A stretch of 64,000 bases of DNA, from assembly GCA_003707065.3 (NCBI GenBank), contig PPXM03000010.1:310001-374000 (forward strand). Reading direction: 5' to 3'. Below, piece by piece: positions 52,410-62,299 of this stretch. The stretch is from Trigonopsis variabilis. Lineage: Eukaryota; Ascomycota; Trigonopsidomycetes; Trigonopsidales; Trigonopsidaceae. A program made the translations under genes and the position numbers. The stretch's first letter is position 1. Each line of letters begins with the position of its first letter. The notes under the pieces are model-generated. The model was not told the DNA's origin. It worked only from the letters and a program-made list of their open reading frames with translations, and searched no databases.

Positions 52410-55023
52410 TCAAGTCCCTCTATACCCCGCCGGTGTGATCAATGTTCTCAGAACTTTCTGTCCTTCGAACACGAGCGCCCAGCGAATAGTACTGAGATGG
52501 TCAGAGATAGCAGAAATAAGTCGCTCGGTACGATATTTGGCCGAGATATTTCGACAATGATCCGGAGGCGCGTTTGTAATCATGAGCAAAAGCTCACCCA
52601 TAGCCGCAGAGAGATCAGAGACGGGACCACAATAGCTCTCACCTGGATTTCTCGATAATCTTTCACCGGTCTGCCCATCCTGATCAATAGAATAGGAAGA
52701 ACTGTTTTCGCCCAGAATATTATAGAAGCTCCAGCATGTAAGTGTGGCCAGGTACAGGCACCAAGGATAATGGAACGAGCCATCAGCCTCCCAGTCATCC
52801 AAGTTCGTCAGTCCCTCACGCAACAAATAAGCCGCATGCCAGACAGATTTCTCAGAGCTTCCCAACTTACGAGCCCACTCGGCAAGCGCATGGCACGACC
52901 TCTCATAGTCAACCTTTGTGACTTGTCGGCCAAGAATATGTTTCGCTCCAGCATATATCTGGACATCTATCAGGTTTGTCCATAAAATAATGTTTGCAGA
53001 GTGATATATGGCAGTCACTGAAGTCATATACTTGATAAATGTCCTTCGTGAGCGCATGTCGGAGAGTTCGGCCATCAAGGAATGGGAAAACTGATCAAAC
53101 TCATCTTTCCATCTTTCTAACGCCCGCACGAGCTTGGTCTTCCAAACTGAACTGTCATGCATTCCCAGAGACGTCTCGTCCCTGCGATTCATATCCCAAT
53201 GAATGGCCATGATGCCGTGGAGCATAAGGTGTAAACCCAGGCTGTTTAGCTGGGGGATTTCAGAGCAGTCATTCAGATAGCGCTTTAATGCAGGTAGGAA
53301 TAGAACCTCAGTCGGAAGCGTTTCGCGGAGTTTAAGCCACTCTTGAGCGGTAAAAGCGTTCCAAAGATTATCATAGCAAGGTAAAGGCAATCGCAGCTCG
53401 AATGCTGACATACATAAGGACTGAGAGAATAAGGTAGCATGCTGGACATCCCATATAAAGGCTAAAAATGCAAGCCGTTTCTTCGATTCAGCTAATACCC
53501 AGGCTCTCCATTCTTCTTCGAGATCTATTATCTCCTTAATGCGTCGAAACTTTGGAAAGGACGTTTGACAACCGCTGCGGCGGATCAAGTTAATCAAAAG
53601 TCCATGAAAAAGATGTGCAATATCATGCTGTTTCATTCCTGCGCGGCACTTGCCAAAAACCTCGATCAGTAAAACAGTTTGAAGGACCCAAAGCTCAGGT
53701 GCGGCGTGAAAATAAGAAGAACTAAATAAGATACCCCGTAAGACATCATGAATTCGAACAGCCATTTGGTGGGCATCCTTACTGGCATAACTTGCCCCAA
53801 GCAAAAGCATAGAGAGCAAGAGCAATCGAGGAGGTTCAGACAAGTTGAACGTTGGACGGTGAATCAACGGGTAGGTTTCATTGAATCGAGTGAAAAACAA
53901 TTCCAGATAGTTCTGGAGATTCTCTAGTGAAAGAAGTTGGCTCTCAGGCGAGATCGCTACTCCTTTCTCATCATCCGATGTCGCTTCCACAATAAGCTCA
54001 ATTATCTCGTGACGAGTAATTTCATCAATCTTGGGCCCTGCCACTTGTCTCTGGGGCTTTGTGCGATATATCCAAGACTTGAGTATCGACGTCCCCGGGG
54101 AGGCCAAAGCGTCTTTATTCTGTTGGGGCAGGGATTTCGGTCTCGTCTGCTCATCGGGTTCCCGTCTGCTGGAGATAGAGTCGTTCGTACTGCCCGATGT
54201 CGAATGATTATGTCCTTGCGAGGATGTAGAGTAGCTCGAAACGGGAGACACAGTCCTAGAAGGCATGGAGTAGTGTCTAGAATCTGTCATGGCCTGATGT
54301 TCTCCATTGGCCTTGCCAAACTCGTCAAATATCCAATTGTAATTCTGAAGTGTAGAGTAGGGCATATTAAAAGAATGTGCGAAGTCAGGAGCAAACTCGT
54401 CTTCAAATAATAACCTAGTATCTTGGAAATCTAAGGCTGGCAAGTCACTACCTAGAAGAAGATCGTCTTGAATGAGGAAAAATTCGGAAAATTCCAAGTT
54501 GTTGCCTTCATCTGAGGTCCTTGATCTTTTTGTTGAGCCATTGAGTGGAAGGTTTTCGGCAGGGACTCGTTTTCGGACGGTGGACTGCTCAGAGGATGAA
54601 TCAGAGCCGGCTATGACACTATGTGGGGGTGATAGAGGCTCTATGTGAGCATCATTCGATTTCCTAGAAGGCCGATCACCATTTGAAGTCACAGAATCGA
54701 CTTTATCTCCTTGGAGAGTAAGGACGATCTTCCCTTCTGGCAGGCCTTGTTTACGAGTACCTAGCACACCAAGTCCCTCACCCCCAGCTTCTAGGTCCTT
54801 TTGCGCATGTCTTTTAAGATGTCGTTCTAACAGCCGTCAGTATTTGTCGTGTTCAACCAATTCTCTTACCAAGTAGATCTTCCCGGCTGAAGCATGCCTT
54901 GCAACGCTGGCATACGAAAACGGTATTTCCGTGGTTCTTTTTATGACGTTCTAAATGCTCTTTCCTGGTGAATTGCCGACCACAGCCGGGTGCCACACAA
55001 ACAAATTGGCGCCTTTTTGGCAT
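52410..55023 (-). CDS. hxnR: C2H2 plus fungal_trans regulator, HxnR-like
   Basis: Exon 1 (55023-54870) and exon 2 (54826-52410) give 856 aa; the 43-nt intron (GTAAGA..ACTGAC..TTAG) splits finger 2. Finger 1, C-x4-C-x12-H-x3-H, has helix RKEHLER. Finger 2, C-x2-C-x12-H-x3-H, has helix REDLLER. The pair resembles Adr1 fingers. Residues ~280-700 are the fungal-specific middle homology region, including FFTRFNETYPLIHRPTF and LLLSMLLLGASYASKD. A Ser-rich linker lies between. In A. nidulans HxnR is the pathway-specific activator of all hxn genes. The finger residues predict a GNG-GGG site, the hexamer enriched in neighbouring promoters; two copies lie upstream of this gene, suggesting autoregulation. 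Confidence 0.85.
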
Positions 55024-55257
55024 GCTCGACGATGTCTGTCTAATGCTCACTTCACGATGTCTTTAGGAAATCGTACTATCAGCTTTATCTAGAGTGGGGC
55101 ATTTATCTGATGCGACCAAAAGTGATGGGCCAGCGTGGGGAGGATGGTCTTGCCGACCAATAGATAAGCAGCCGCCAATGAGCAAAGCACGATGATTGTA
55201 ACGGGACTACAAAAATAGGAATTATACCGATATAGGCAGTCAGATTGAAGTGTTCGT
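55024..55257. promoter_or_regulatory. hxnR-like promoter with two GTGGGG boxes
   Basis: GTGGGG at 55094-55099 (as AGAGTGGGGC, followed by TTTATC) and 55135-55140, 70-120 bp upstream of the regulator ATG. Confidence 0.6.
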
Positions 55258-57243
55258 CTAAATACAGGCAACTTCCTGTCTTGGAATCTCGGCTGGGGAG
55301 GCCAAAATAGGAGAAAAGTACTCAGCGACATGAACCGCTGCTCTCTCCCCAGCCTCAGCTGATAAGTCATAGCCCTCAACGGTACCCACATATCCGTCGG
55401 GACGCACAATCATAATCATCGCCTGATCGTTCAGGTCTCCATTAGCCCATTTTTTGTATGCAGCGTCTTGTGAATTTTTATGGCTGTCGACATAGACGGT
55501 CCATCGGTGCGCGCGGTAAAGCTCCGGGAGATCTGCAAGCTCGAATTCATCCCTGGTTGATGAACAAACAAGTGCTTGAGTCAGAACTCTGTTCCTAGAG
55601 ATATATCTATTTGGAAGAATGTAAGCATCGGCAGGATCAAATTTTCCATCAGAAGGCGCAATGATATCCAATCGCTCAGTCAAAGAGTACGGCCCCGTCA
55701 ACTTCTTGCTGAAGGCTTGCAAGAACACCATGGATTCATGGATTTCTCGCACCACGACATAGAGTCTGAAATTGTTCACCATAGGAATGTCAATTTGTAG
55801 ATCAACAAGAGAGTCATCAGAAAATCTAATTGCTTTTGCCGGGAGGAGAAGCTGTCCAGGGACTTGTCTAAAAGATGGCTTTGTTCTGCTCACGTTCAAC
55901 GTGTTAAGAGAATATTCAGCTCCAAGACCAGAGATGAAGCGTATATTTTTATTCGCATTAGCAGCTAATGCTTTATGGTCACCGCTGGTGAACGCTTTTG
56001 CGTGCTCATGGTCAAAATTAATCAAGTCCTGGGCAATTTTTCTTCGTTCCTGTTCATATGTGGAGAGTATAGAACTCCGAGTGTATCCGTGAACCACCAT
56101 GGCGATTTTCCACGCAAGGTTCCAACTGTCATGTATCGAGGTATTCATCCCCTGGGCGGCCTTAGGAGAATGAGTGTGGCTCGCATCACCGACGATAAAG
56201 ACACGCAAATGGTCACTAAACTTATTGGCGACTCGCTGTCCAATTCGATAGACTCCAAACCACTCGACGCTTTTCCAACGAAGCTTGTATGGCGCCATGA
56301 TAACCCTGGCTCTCGACATCACAAAGTTCCGGGCTTCATCAGATGGTTGAGTAAATGAGTCGTCCGGTAATTGAATGTAAAACCTCGTCATATCACGCTC
56401 GCGAGGGATAACCATGATCGTCCCCTCATTTTTAGTATGAATAGCACTAGTATTAGACCAGGTAGACCATCAAGGAACCTACCATTTGCTCCACAGATCT
56501 GGAAACTCAGTATCTAAGACTCCATCCAACACGCCCCAGTACTCATCTGTCGTTTCTCCTTCAAGTGACGTTCCGGGCATCGATTTTCGAACATTAGAGT
56601 GTGCACCATCAGCTCCAACAAGGTACTTGGAGACAATGTTGAAAGTCCTTCCAGTATTTCGATCAACTAATTGCGAAAGAACGGGATACCGCTCATTAGG
56701 TCGCCACTTGTACGAATTGAATGAAGCGTTCCGCACCACTGATAGACCCCGCTGCTCCATGTCTTCCAGTAGTATGCTTTCTATCATCCCCTGGTGTACG
56801 AGAAGAATATAAGGCTCGAGAAGATCAAGATCATCCGGGAAATGATCCTGTCGCTGAGTTCGGACGAGAGTTTCAGACTCTGGAGACCGCTCCCAGAAGG
56901 CGAAATCGTTAATTTTGGCTCCTTTCCATAGTAATTCATAGCCCAAGCGAAGTTGTTTTAATGTTTCAATTGTCTTGGGCTGGATGCCATCGGCGCGACC
57001 GGTTGATGTTCTATCAGGTCGGTCATCGACAATTAGCGTTTGAACGCCATAGCGCTGCAAAACGGTGCTAATGTAAGATAAGATAAGATTATTATAGACA
57101 GATGCAAACACTCACGCAAGCATCAGTCCCGCTGGTCCAGCGCCTGATATTAACACATCGGTGTGAACGCATTCCAAGTTGGATGCGCCATCAGTTGAAG
57201 ACGTGCTGGAAGTAGACGACAGCTCTCTTAAAGCTCTTTTCAT
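55258..57243 (-). CDS. hxnV: phenol 2-monooxygenase-type FAD hydroxylase, HxnV-like
   Basis: Three exons (57243-57116, 57067-56483, 56446-55258), 633 aa; introns 48 nt (GTGAGT..ATTAG) and 36 nt (GTAGGT..TCTAAT..TAG). Spliced motifs: LISGAGPAGLMLATVLQRYG (FAD GxGxxG), GRADGIQPKTIETL, LVGADGAHSNVRK, SKCAIHTKNEGTIMVIPRERD, and FIVGDASHTHSPKAAQGMN (ribityl contact). A thioredoxin-like C-terminal domain ends with VRPDGYVGTVEGY. The first ATG gives a 30-residue Ser/Thr leader. In A. nidulans HxnV acts on a dihydroxypyridine-derived intermediate; that assignment here is by cluster content. Confidence 0.88.
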
Positions 57244-57645
57244 GAATGACTCAAGCCTAAAGTTTGCACTTTATTAGATCTTATATTCGACATTTCAGAA
57301 TGAGCAAGAGTGCTTTCTGGGTTGTTCCCCACTCTCGATAAGAGAATGGGGAAAAACTGTCTGGGGCGGCTATGCAGAATGGAGACGATGCAGTTGAAGC
57401 CTTGCTCATACTTTTTGGCATATCCTCGATGAAAAATAGCACCGAAAGAAAGAGAAAGCCCTAGTTGCTTCAAATGCGTGCTTACCGGTCGTATAGAGAC
57501 ATTAATGGCCTGATATCATTTATATCTCAATGGAAAGTGCCCAAAAGCGTCCAGCATGATGGCCAGATCAGTTTTCATACTCTACGATGGCTTAAATGTT
57601 CAGACAAATAGATTTATTTCGCAGCCAGTATTTCTAGATGGCCTT
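57244..57645. promoter_or_regulatory. hxnV-like promoter with palindromic CCCCAC element
   Basis: CCCCAC at 57327-57332 lies in an imperfect 12-bp inverted repeat (57325-57336 and 57342-57353, one mismatch) whose centre is CGATAA. A GTGGGG-like and a GATA-like site are thus combined in one dyad, ~85 bp upstream of the ATG. Confidence 0.6.
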
Positions 57646-58494
57646 TTACCATACAGTCACCCCACCGTCAACACGTATATCCTGTCCGGTAATGTAAGAA
57701 CTAGCATCTGATGCAAGAAAAACGCAAGTACCAGCCATATCGATTGGCTGAGCTACACGACCATTCATAGCTTCGGCATTCCATTCTTCAACCAGCTCAG
57801 GAAAAGGTGCAGTCATCTCCGTCAGGACGTATCCGGGGCTCACAGAATTGACTCGTATACCCTTTATGTCAACTCAGTAGGTACCTCTACTATATACTCA
57901 CGTACTTGCTCATCTCAGCAGCAATAGGTGGAACCATTGAGCGAATAGAGCCTTTAGTTGCGCAGTATGCACTAGACTTCTGTGACCTGATGGCTATGAA
58001 CGATCCCATGCTTGCGACAAATATTAGGCTTCCCTTAGTAGTCTTATTCATTATCATTTGCTTCGCGCATTTCTGAGCAAAAAAGTAAGCTCCTTTCACA
58101 TTGATTCCGAAAAGCGATTCAAAGTCCCGGTAGGTGGTATCTAAGAACCCGATGTTCTTATTGATACCGGCACATGGAACACAAATATCTAGTCGTCCAT
58201 TGAAATCTCTGACAAACTTTTTAAAGCATTCTTCCATGGCTAGCATATCGCTCACGTCGACCCTATTTAATCAGATAAAGTGCCCTCCTTCGATTCTTGC
58301 ACTCACTGGTAAAACCCAATTCTCACATTAGCTGTATTTTCGAACGCTCCAAACTCGTCCGACTTATCGATAATATCAAACACTGCAACATCGGCTCCTG
58401 CCTTGGCCAGGCCTTGCACAAATCCGAATCCGATACCTCGGCCTCCTCCTGTAACAGCAGCAGTCCTTCCCGACAGATTAAATAACTTCATCAT
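57646..58494 (-). CDS. hxnW: short-chain dehydrogenase/reductase, HxnW-like
   Basis: Three exons (58494-58307, 58262-57902, 57861-57646), 254 aa; introns 44 nt (GTGAGT..CTGATTAAATAG) and 40 nt (GTGAGT..TTGACATAAAG). Classical [15 protein letters not shown] cofactor loop, CVPCAGI, catalytic Ser in FVASMGSF and YCATKGS (YxxxK), [14 protein letters not shown] and [11 protein letters not shown]. Asp after the second strand (VAVFDII) favours NAD(H). The fungal nicotinate pathway uses a ketoreductase/dehydrogenase (HxnW) on a piperidinone intermediate. Confidence 0.88.
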
Positions 58495-58742
58495 GTTGTC
58501 AGTAAAGAAACAATCAGAGGCTCGACTGCGACCATAATTTCACTTACCAGCTCTTCCATTAGTGAGGCTTCAAAATAGTGAGTCAAGGTGGGTGCTGGGT
58601 CCTTTTTACCCTTTCCCCCACTCTGCGATAGTCCTTATCAATTATCAGTCCCTGTCGCACTAGGGCAGTCCAACGCATTTAAAGCTCGGCTAGAATGCAT
58701 GCACGTAATGCACAAGTCTTCTAACAGTCAACTAAGTCCAAA
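58495..58742. promoter_or_regulatory. divergent hxnW/hxnM-like promoter
   Basis: 248 bp. CCCCAC at 58616-58621, followed by TCTGCGATAG and CTTATC, repeats the box pairing of the other cluster promoters. Confidence 0.6.
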
Positions 58743-59855
58743 ATGGTTAAAAAACGTGGGTAGAAAGTCCTGGTTTGGGTCTCACATCAAGGTGTCCTTT
58801 GCTGCTATGGGGTTGATATTGATGCTGTAGCTGGTTGGCTAGGTTCTTATGGAGGTGCTGACTCTACAAATGACATTTCGAGGGGTAATAGTTGTTCGGT
58901 GTCGCAATTCTGACATCCAGGTCTTTGGGCGGGACATTATGGTGTTCGCCGTATGCTAAGAATGTTTGATAAGTATGGAATTAAGGCCACTTGGTTTATT
59001 CCAGGGCACTCATTGGAAACTTTTCCTGAAGAGTGCGCTATGATTCGCGATCAGGGACACGAAATGTGAGTGGTAGAGTTTGGGATAATTCTTACTTTGA
59101 GTGGCTTGCATGGATATTCCCATGAAAATCCTTCGGAAATGACTATCAAGCAGCAAAAAGCTGTGCTGGACAAAACGTACCAGTTGCTAACTGAGTTCTG
59201 CGGTAAGCCGCCTAGGGGTTCAGTTGCTCCTTGGTGGGAGACTTCTGAAGAAGGTGCTCAACTCCTTTTAAGTTATGGCATTAAATATGATCATTCCATG
59301 AGTCATCATGACTGTCAACCGTACTGGCTCCGCATTGGCGATACGTGGACAAAGATAGATTACACAAAGAAGGCCGAAGAATGGATGAAGCCACTAATTA
59401 GAGGAAGGCCAACGGGTCTTGTGGAGATTCCTGGGTCCTGGTATATCGATGATCTACCTCCTATGGTAACTTCAAGCGCGAATATCCTGTGATCTAACTG
59501 GCTAGATGTTTATTAAGAATAACCCAAACTCCCATGGTTGGGTAAATCCACGCGATATTGAAGATATCTGGAAAGACCACTTTGACTATTATTATAGGGA
59601 ATTTGATGAGTTTATCTTCCCAATCACTTGTCATCCAGACGTTTCTGGTCGGCCGCACGTTCTTTTGATGCAAGAGCGGTAGGTAAACATAATAAAGACT
59701 CAAAGCTTACTGTGAGGATTATTGAATATATCAACTCTCACGAAGGTGTATCGTGGATGACTATGGAAGAAATCGCTAATGATTTCAAAAACCGCTCCAG
59801 CCCTGAACCGGGAGCATTGATGCCTGCTTCGCCTGGTGCGGTTCTCAACCAGTAG
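58743..59855 (+). CDS. hxnM: polysaccharide-deacetylase-fold cyclic imide hydrolase, HxnM-like
   Basis: Six exons: 58743-58755, 58792-58884, 58921-59065, 59102-59465, 59506-59678, 59717-59855, 308 aa. The five introns are 36, 36, 36, 40 and 38 nt, all GT-AG; all were needed to restore [54 protein letters not shown] (metal His pair), [11 protein letters not shown] and [14 protein letters not shown]. The family includes HpPgdA and bacterial cyclic imide hydrolases. In A. nidulans HxnM opens the ring of 3-hydroxypiperidine-2,6-dione. No signal peptide, which argues against chitin deacetylation and for a cytosolic imide substrate. Confidence 0.88.
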
Positions 59856-60277
59856 ATTCCTGTGCTCGCAAAAACAATGGTTACAAAGCTTCAACAACCT
59901 GAGTTACAAATTCATCATCCTTCTTTGTACGTGAGCTTCTGTTAAGTTTGTGATTAGCAATGAAGGAGTTACTTCTGAATATGTTATTTGCTGCTGCTTT
60001 AATATCCAACCATTTTTTGAGACTATGACTCTTTTATTGTTCATTCTATAAGTATATACAGTGTAGCGTGAAAATAGTAAAGTCTTGCCTATTAGAACCG
60101 GGGCAAGACAAACTTGACTTCAGAATTCGGACAGTGACTCATTGTAGAGCGTCACGAGAAGAACAGAGATGAAAGCACAGCCTGGCAGGCCAAAGATCAC
60201 CTTCGTCCCGCAACAAGCTATTCCATTATGATGAATCCTACTAAAATTCAACATAAACATTCAGTTTTTAAGGTGAA
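59856..60277. other. convergent intergenic region
   Basis: 422 bp between the imidase-like and oxidase genes; 3' ends, no gene seen. Confidence 0.4.
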
Positions 60278-62299
60278 TCAAATAACTTCCGCTCCTGGTA
60301 ATGGTCTTATCAAGAATGGAGCTCTGTCGTTCTCGATTTTGCACTTTAAGTAGTTAGCATTGGGATTCGAATAGGCTGTAGCTTCTTACACTTACCTGCT
60401 CCAAAAGTTTTGATGGGTATTTCATATCAGAATTCTCCAAACCAACGGCGAACTGCATCATCATTCCTGCATTCATATGCCACAATATATGGCAATGAAA
60501 CGCCCAAACTCCGGGGTTATCCGCAACGAAACGCAATACGGCACTTCCATACCTGGAGATACTATAAGTATCACGATACACTGGATTGTCTGTCTTATAA
60601 TGTTGGACACGGTCGGGAGTCCAATCTCCCACGCCTAAGATGACGCCTCTCCTGAGATCTGTAATTTTATGATCCAGAACCCAGAACTTATGGCCATGCT
60701 GAAATCAGATACTTAGAAAGAAAGAAAAAAACTTACAAGATGAAATGGATGGGTAGAGTCATCTTGATTGTTCACGATCAGCTCCACGACCGCTCCACAA
60801 GGAATGTCCACAATCACTTGGTGTCCTCCCCAAACTGGGGTGTTCGGTAGGCCATTGACCGTCGGCCGCTTTATACATGCCGATCCATTGATGAGACCAA
60901 GAGCGACTGGAAGGTTGGCCCCTCCAAGAGCTGGCAGCCACGATGTTCCATTTACAAAAGAAAATGGAGCTTCATCGGCATGCTGCAGCTCTTGAGTCTT
61001 CATCATCACAACCACTCTTATATCTGGTTCAGGAACTTGATGACTTTTGACTGGGACCACGAGAGAATCGTCGAGATTCAGGCACATGTTAGGAGACAGT
61101 GTATCAGTCCAAGCTATGGAAGAAGGAAGCAAATTATTCTCCCCTCGCGAGGAGGAGGTTGTTATAAGTCTTATAAAGTTCCTTAATCTCTCTTGTGTTG
61201 AGTCTTGATATTTTACAATAGCTTTCACTTCCGGATCTAATTCTGAATTTGAGTGAGTGAAACATGCTGTGTTCATTGAAGCACGCATATAGTAAAGTTT
61301 CTGATCTTGGTCTGCTTCAACTAGGACAGAGTACCTCTGGCCGGGTGCAATTGGTAGATAATGCACGTCAGTACGCTGTATCTCGGTTGAATCAGCCTCA
61401 ATCACTGATAGCAGATGCGAATCGATAGAAAAGGAATAGTCAGCGAACGAAGATACGTTTATTATTCGAAGGCGGTACCTTCTACCTTTTCTAAACATGA
61501 ACTTAGCATACTCAGAAGTGTTGGACATGCATTTGACCTTGATTTTGGGATCAATCACTCGGTCACAATCAAATACATTCTGGCCGTTGATGAGACCGTT
61601 ATCCGGAGTGGGCTTGGAAGTTAGCCTGAAGAAAAGCCTTCATACCTCGAATCCACCGCTTGCTCGTGACAAATACCAATCTATGATAGAAAGACCCGAA
61701 CTATGATAATGGTCTGATAGTAACACAGTAATCTCTTCGTCGTATGAATTTTTTCTCAGGCTATAAACTTCCTCTTGACCTCCTGTTACAATTAAGGCAC
61801 CATATACGCCGTCTGCGCGCTGAGTTCCTACATGAGAATGCCACCAAAATGTTCCAGAGTCGGTCAGGTTAAAGGTATAAGTGAATGAGTGCCCAGGCGG
61901 AATCCCACATTGAGTCACTGATGCGGCACCATCCATGTAGTTCGCATTCAGCTGTCTTATTCCATGCCAGTGAATTGTGGTAGATTCATTATTTTTCAAC
62001 CTGTTTTCCACTGTAATCTCTAAAAGATCACCGACGTTGGCCCGAATTGTAGGTCCGGGAAATTGTCCGTTGACCAGAACCATATCTTTAGACACCCCAT
62101 CAGGAGCGAAAGAGTGATGATCAATCACCCAATGTTGGCGGTGAACTTGAAATGAGTGATTTGCTGTCAGGATACTTGATTTGGCGAAATTGAAGTCTGA
62201 AATGCCAAAGAATGTTACCAAAGTGGTAATTGTAAAAATGACAATCGCAATAAACTGCACTTTGACTTTCCTCGGAAGGACTGACCACTGTGGAGGCAT
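60278..62299 (-). CDS. multicopper oxidase, laccase/ferroxidase type, signal-anchored
   Basis: Four exons (62299-61646, 61612-60737, 60698-60396, 60343-60278), 632 aa; introns 33, 38 and 52 nt, all phase 0 with GTATGA, GTAAGT and GTAAGT donors. All four copper motifs are present: HWHGIRQ, WWHSHVG, HPFHLHGHKFW (restored by the second splice) and WAFHCHILWHMNAGM. Met in the last motif fits the axial ligand position. The last intron gives the tail CKIENDRAPFLIRPLPG instead of an unrelated one. A single hydrophobic helix (residues ~15-36) without small-residue cleavage pattern suggests a type II membrane anchor or uncleaved signal. Oxidises phenols or Fe(II) outside the cytosol. No GTGGGG box was noticed upstream, so it is probably not part of the hxn-like regulon. 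Confidence 0.88.
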
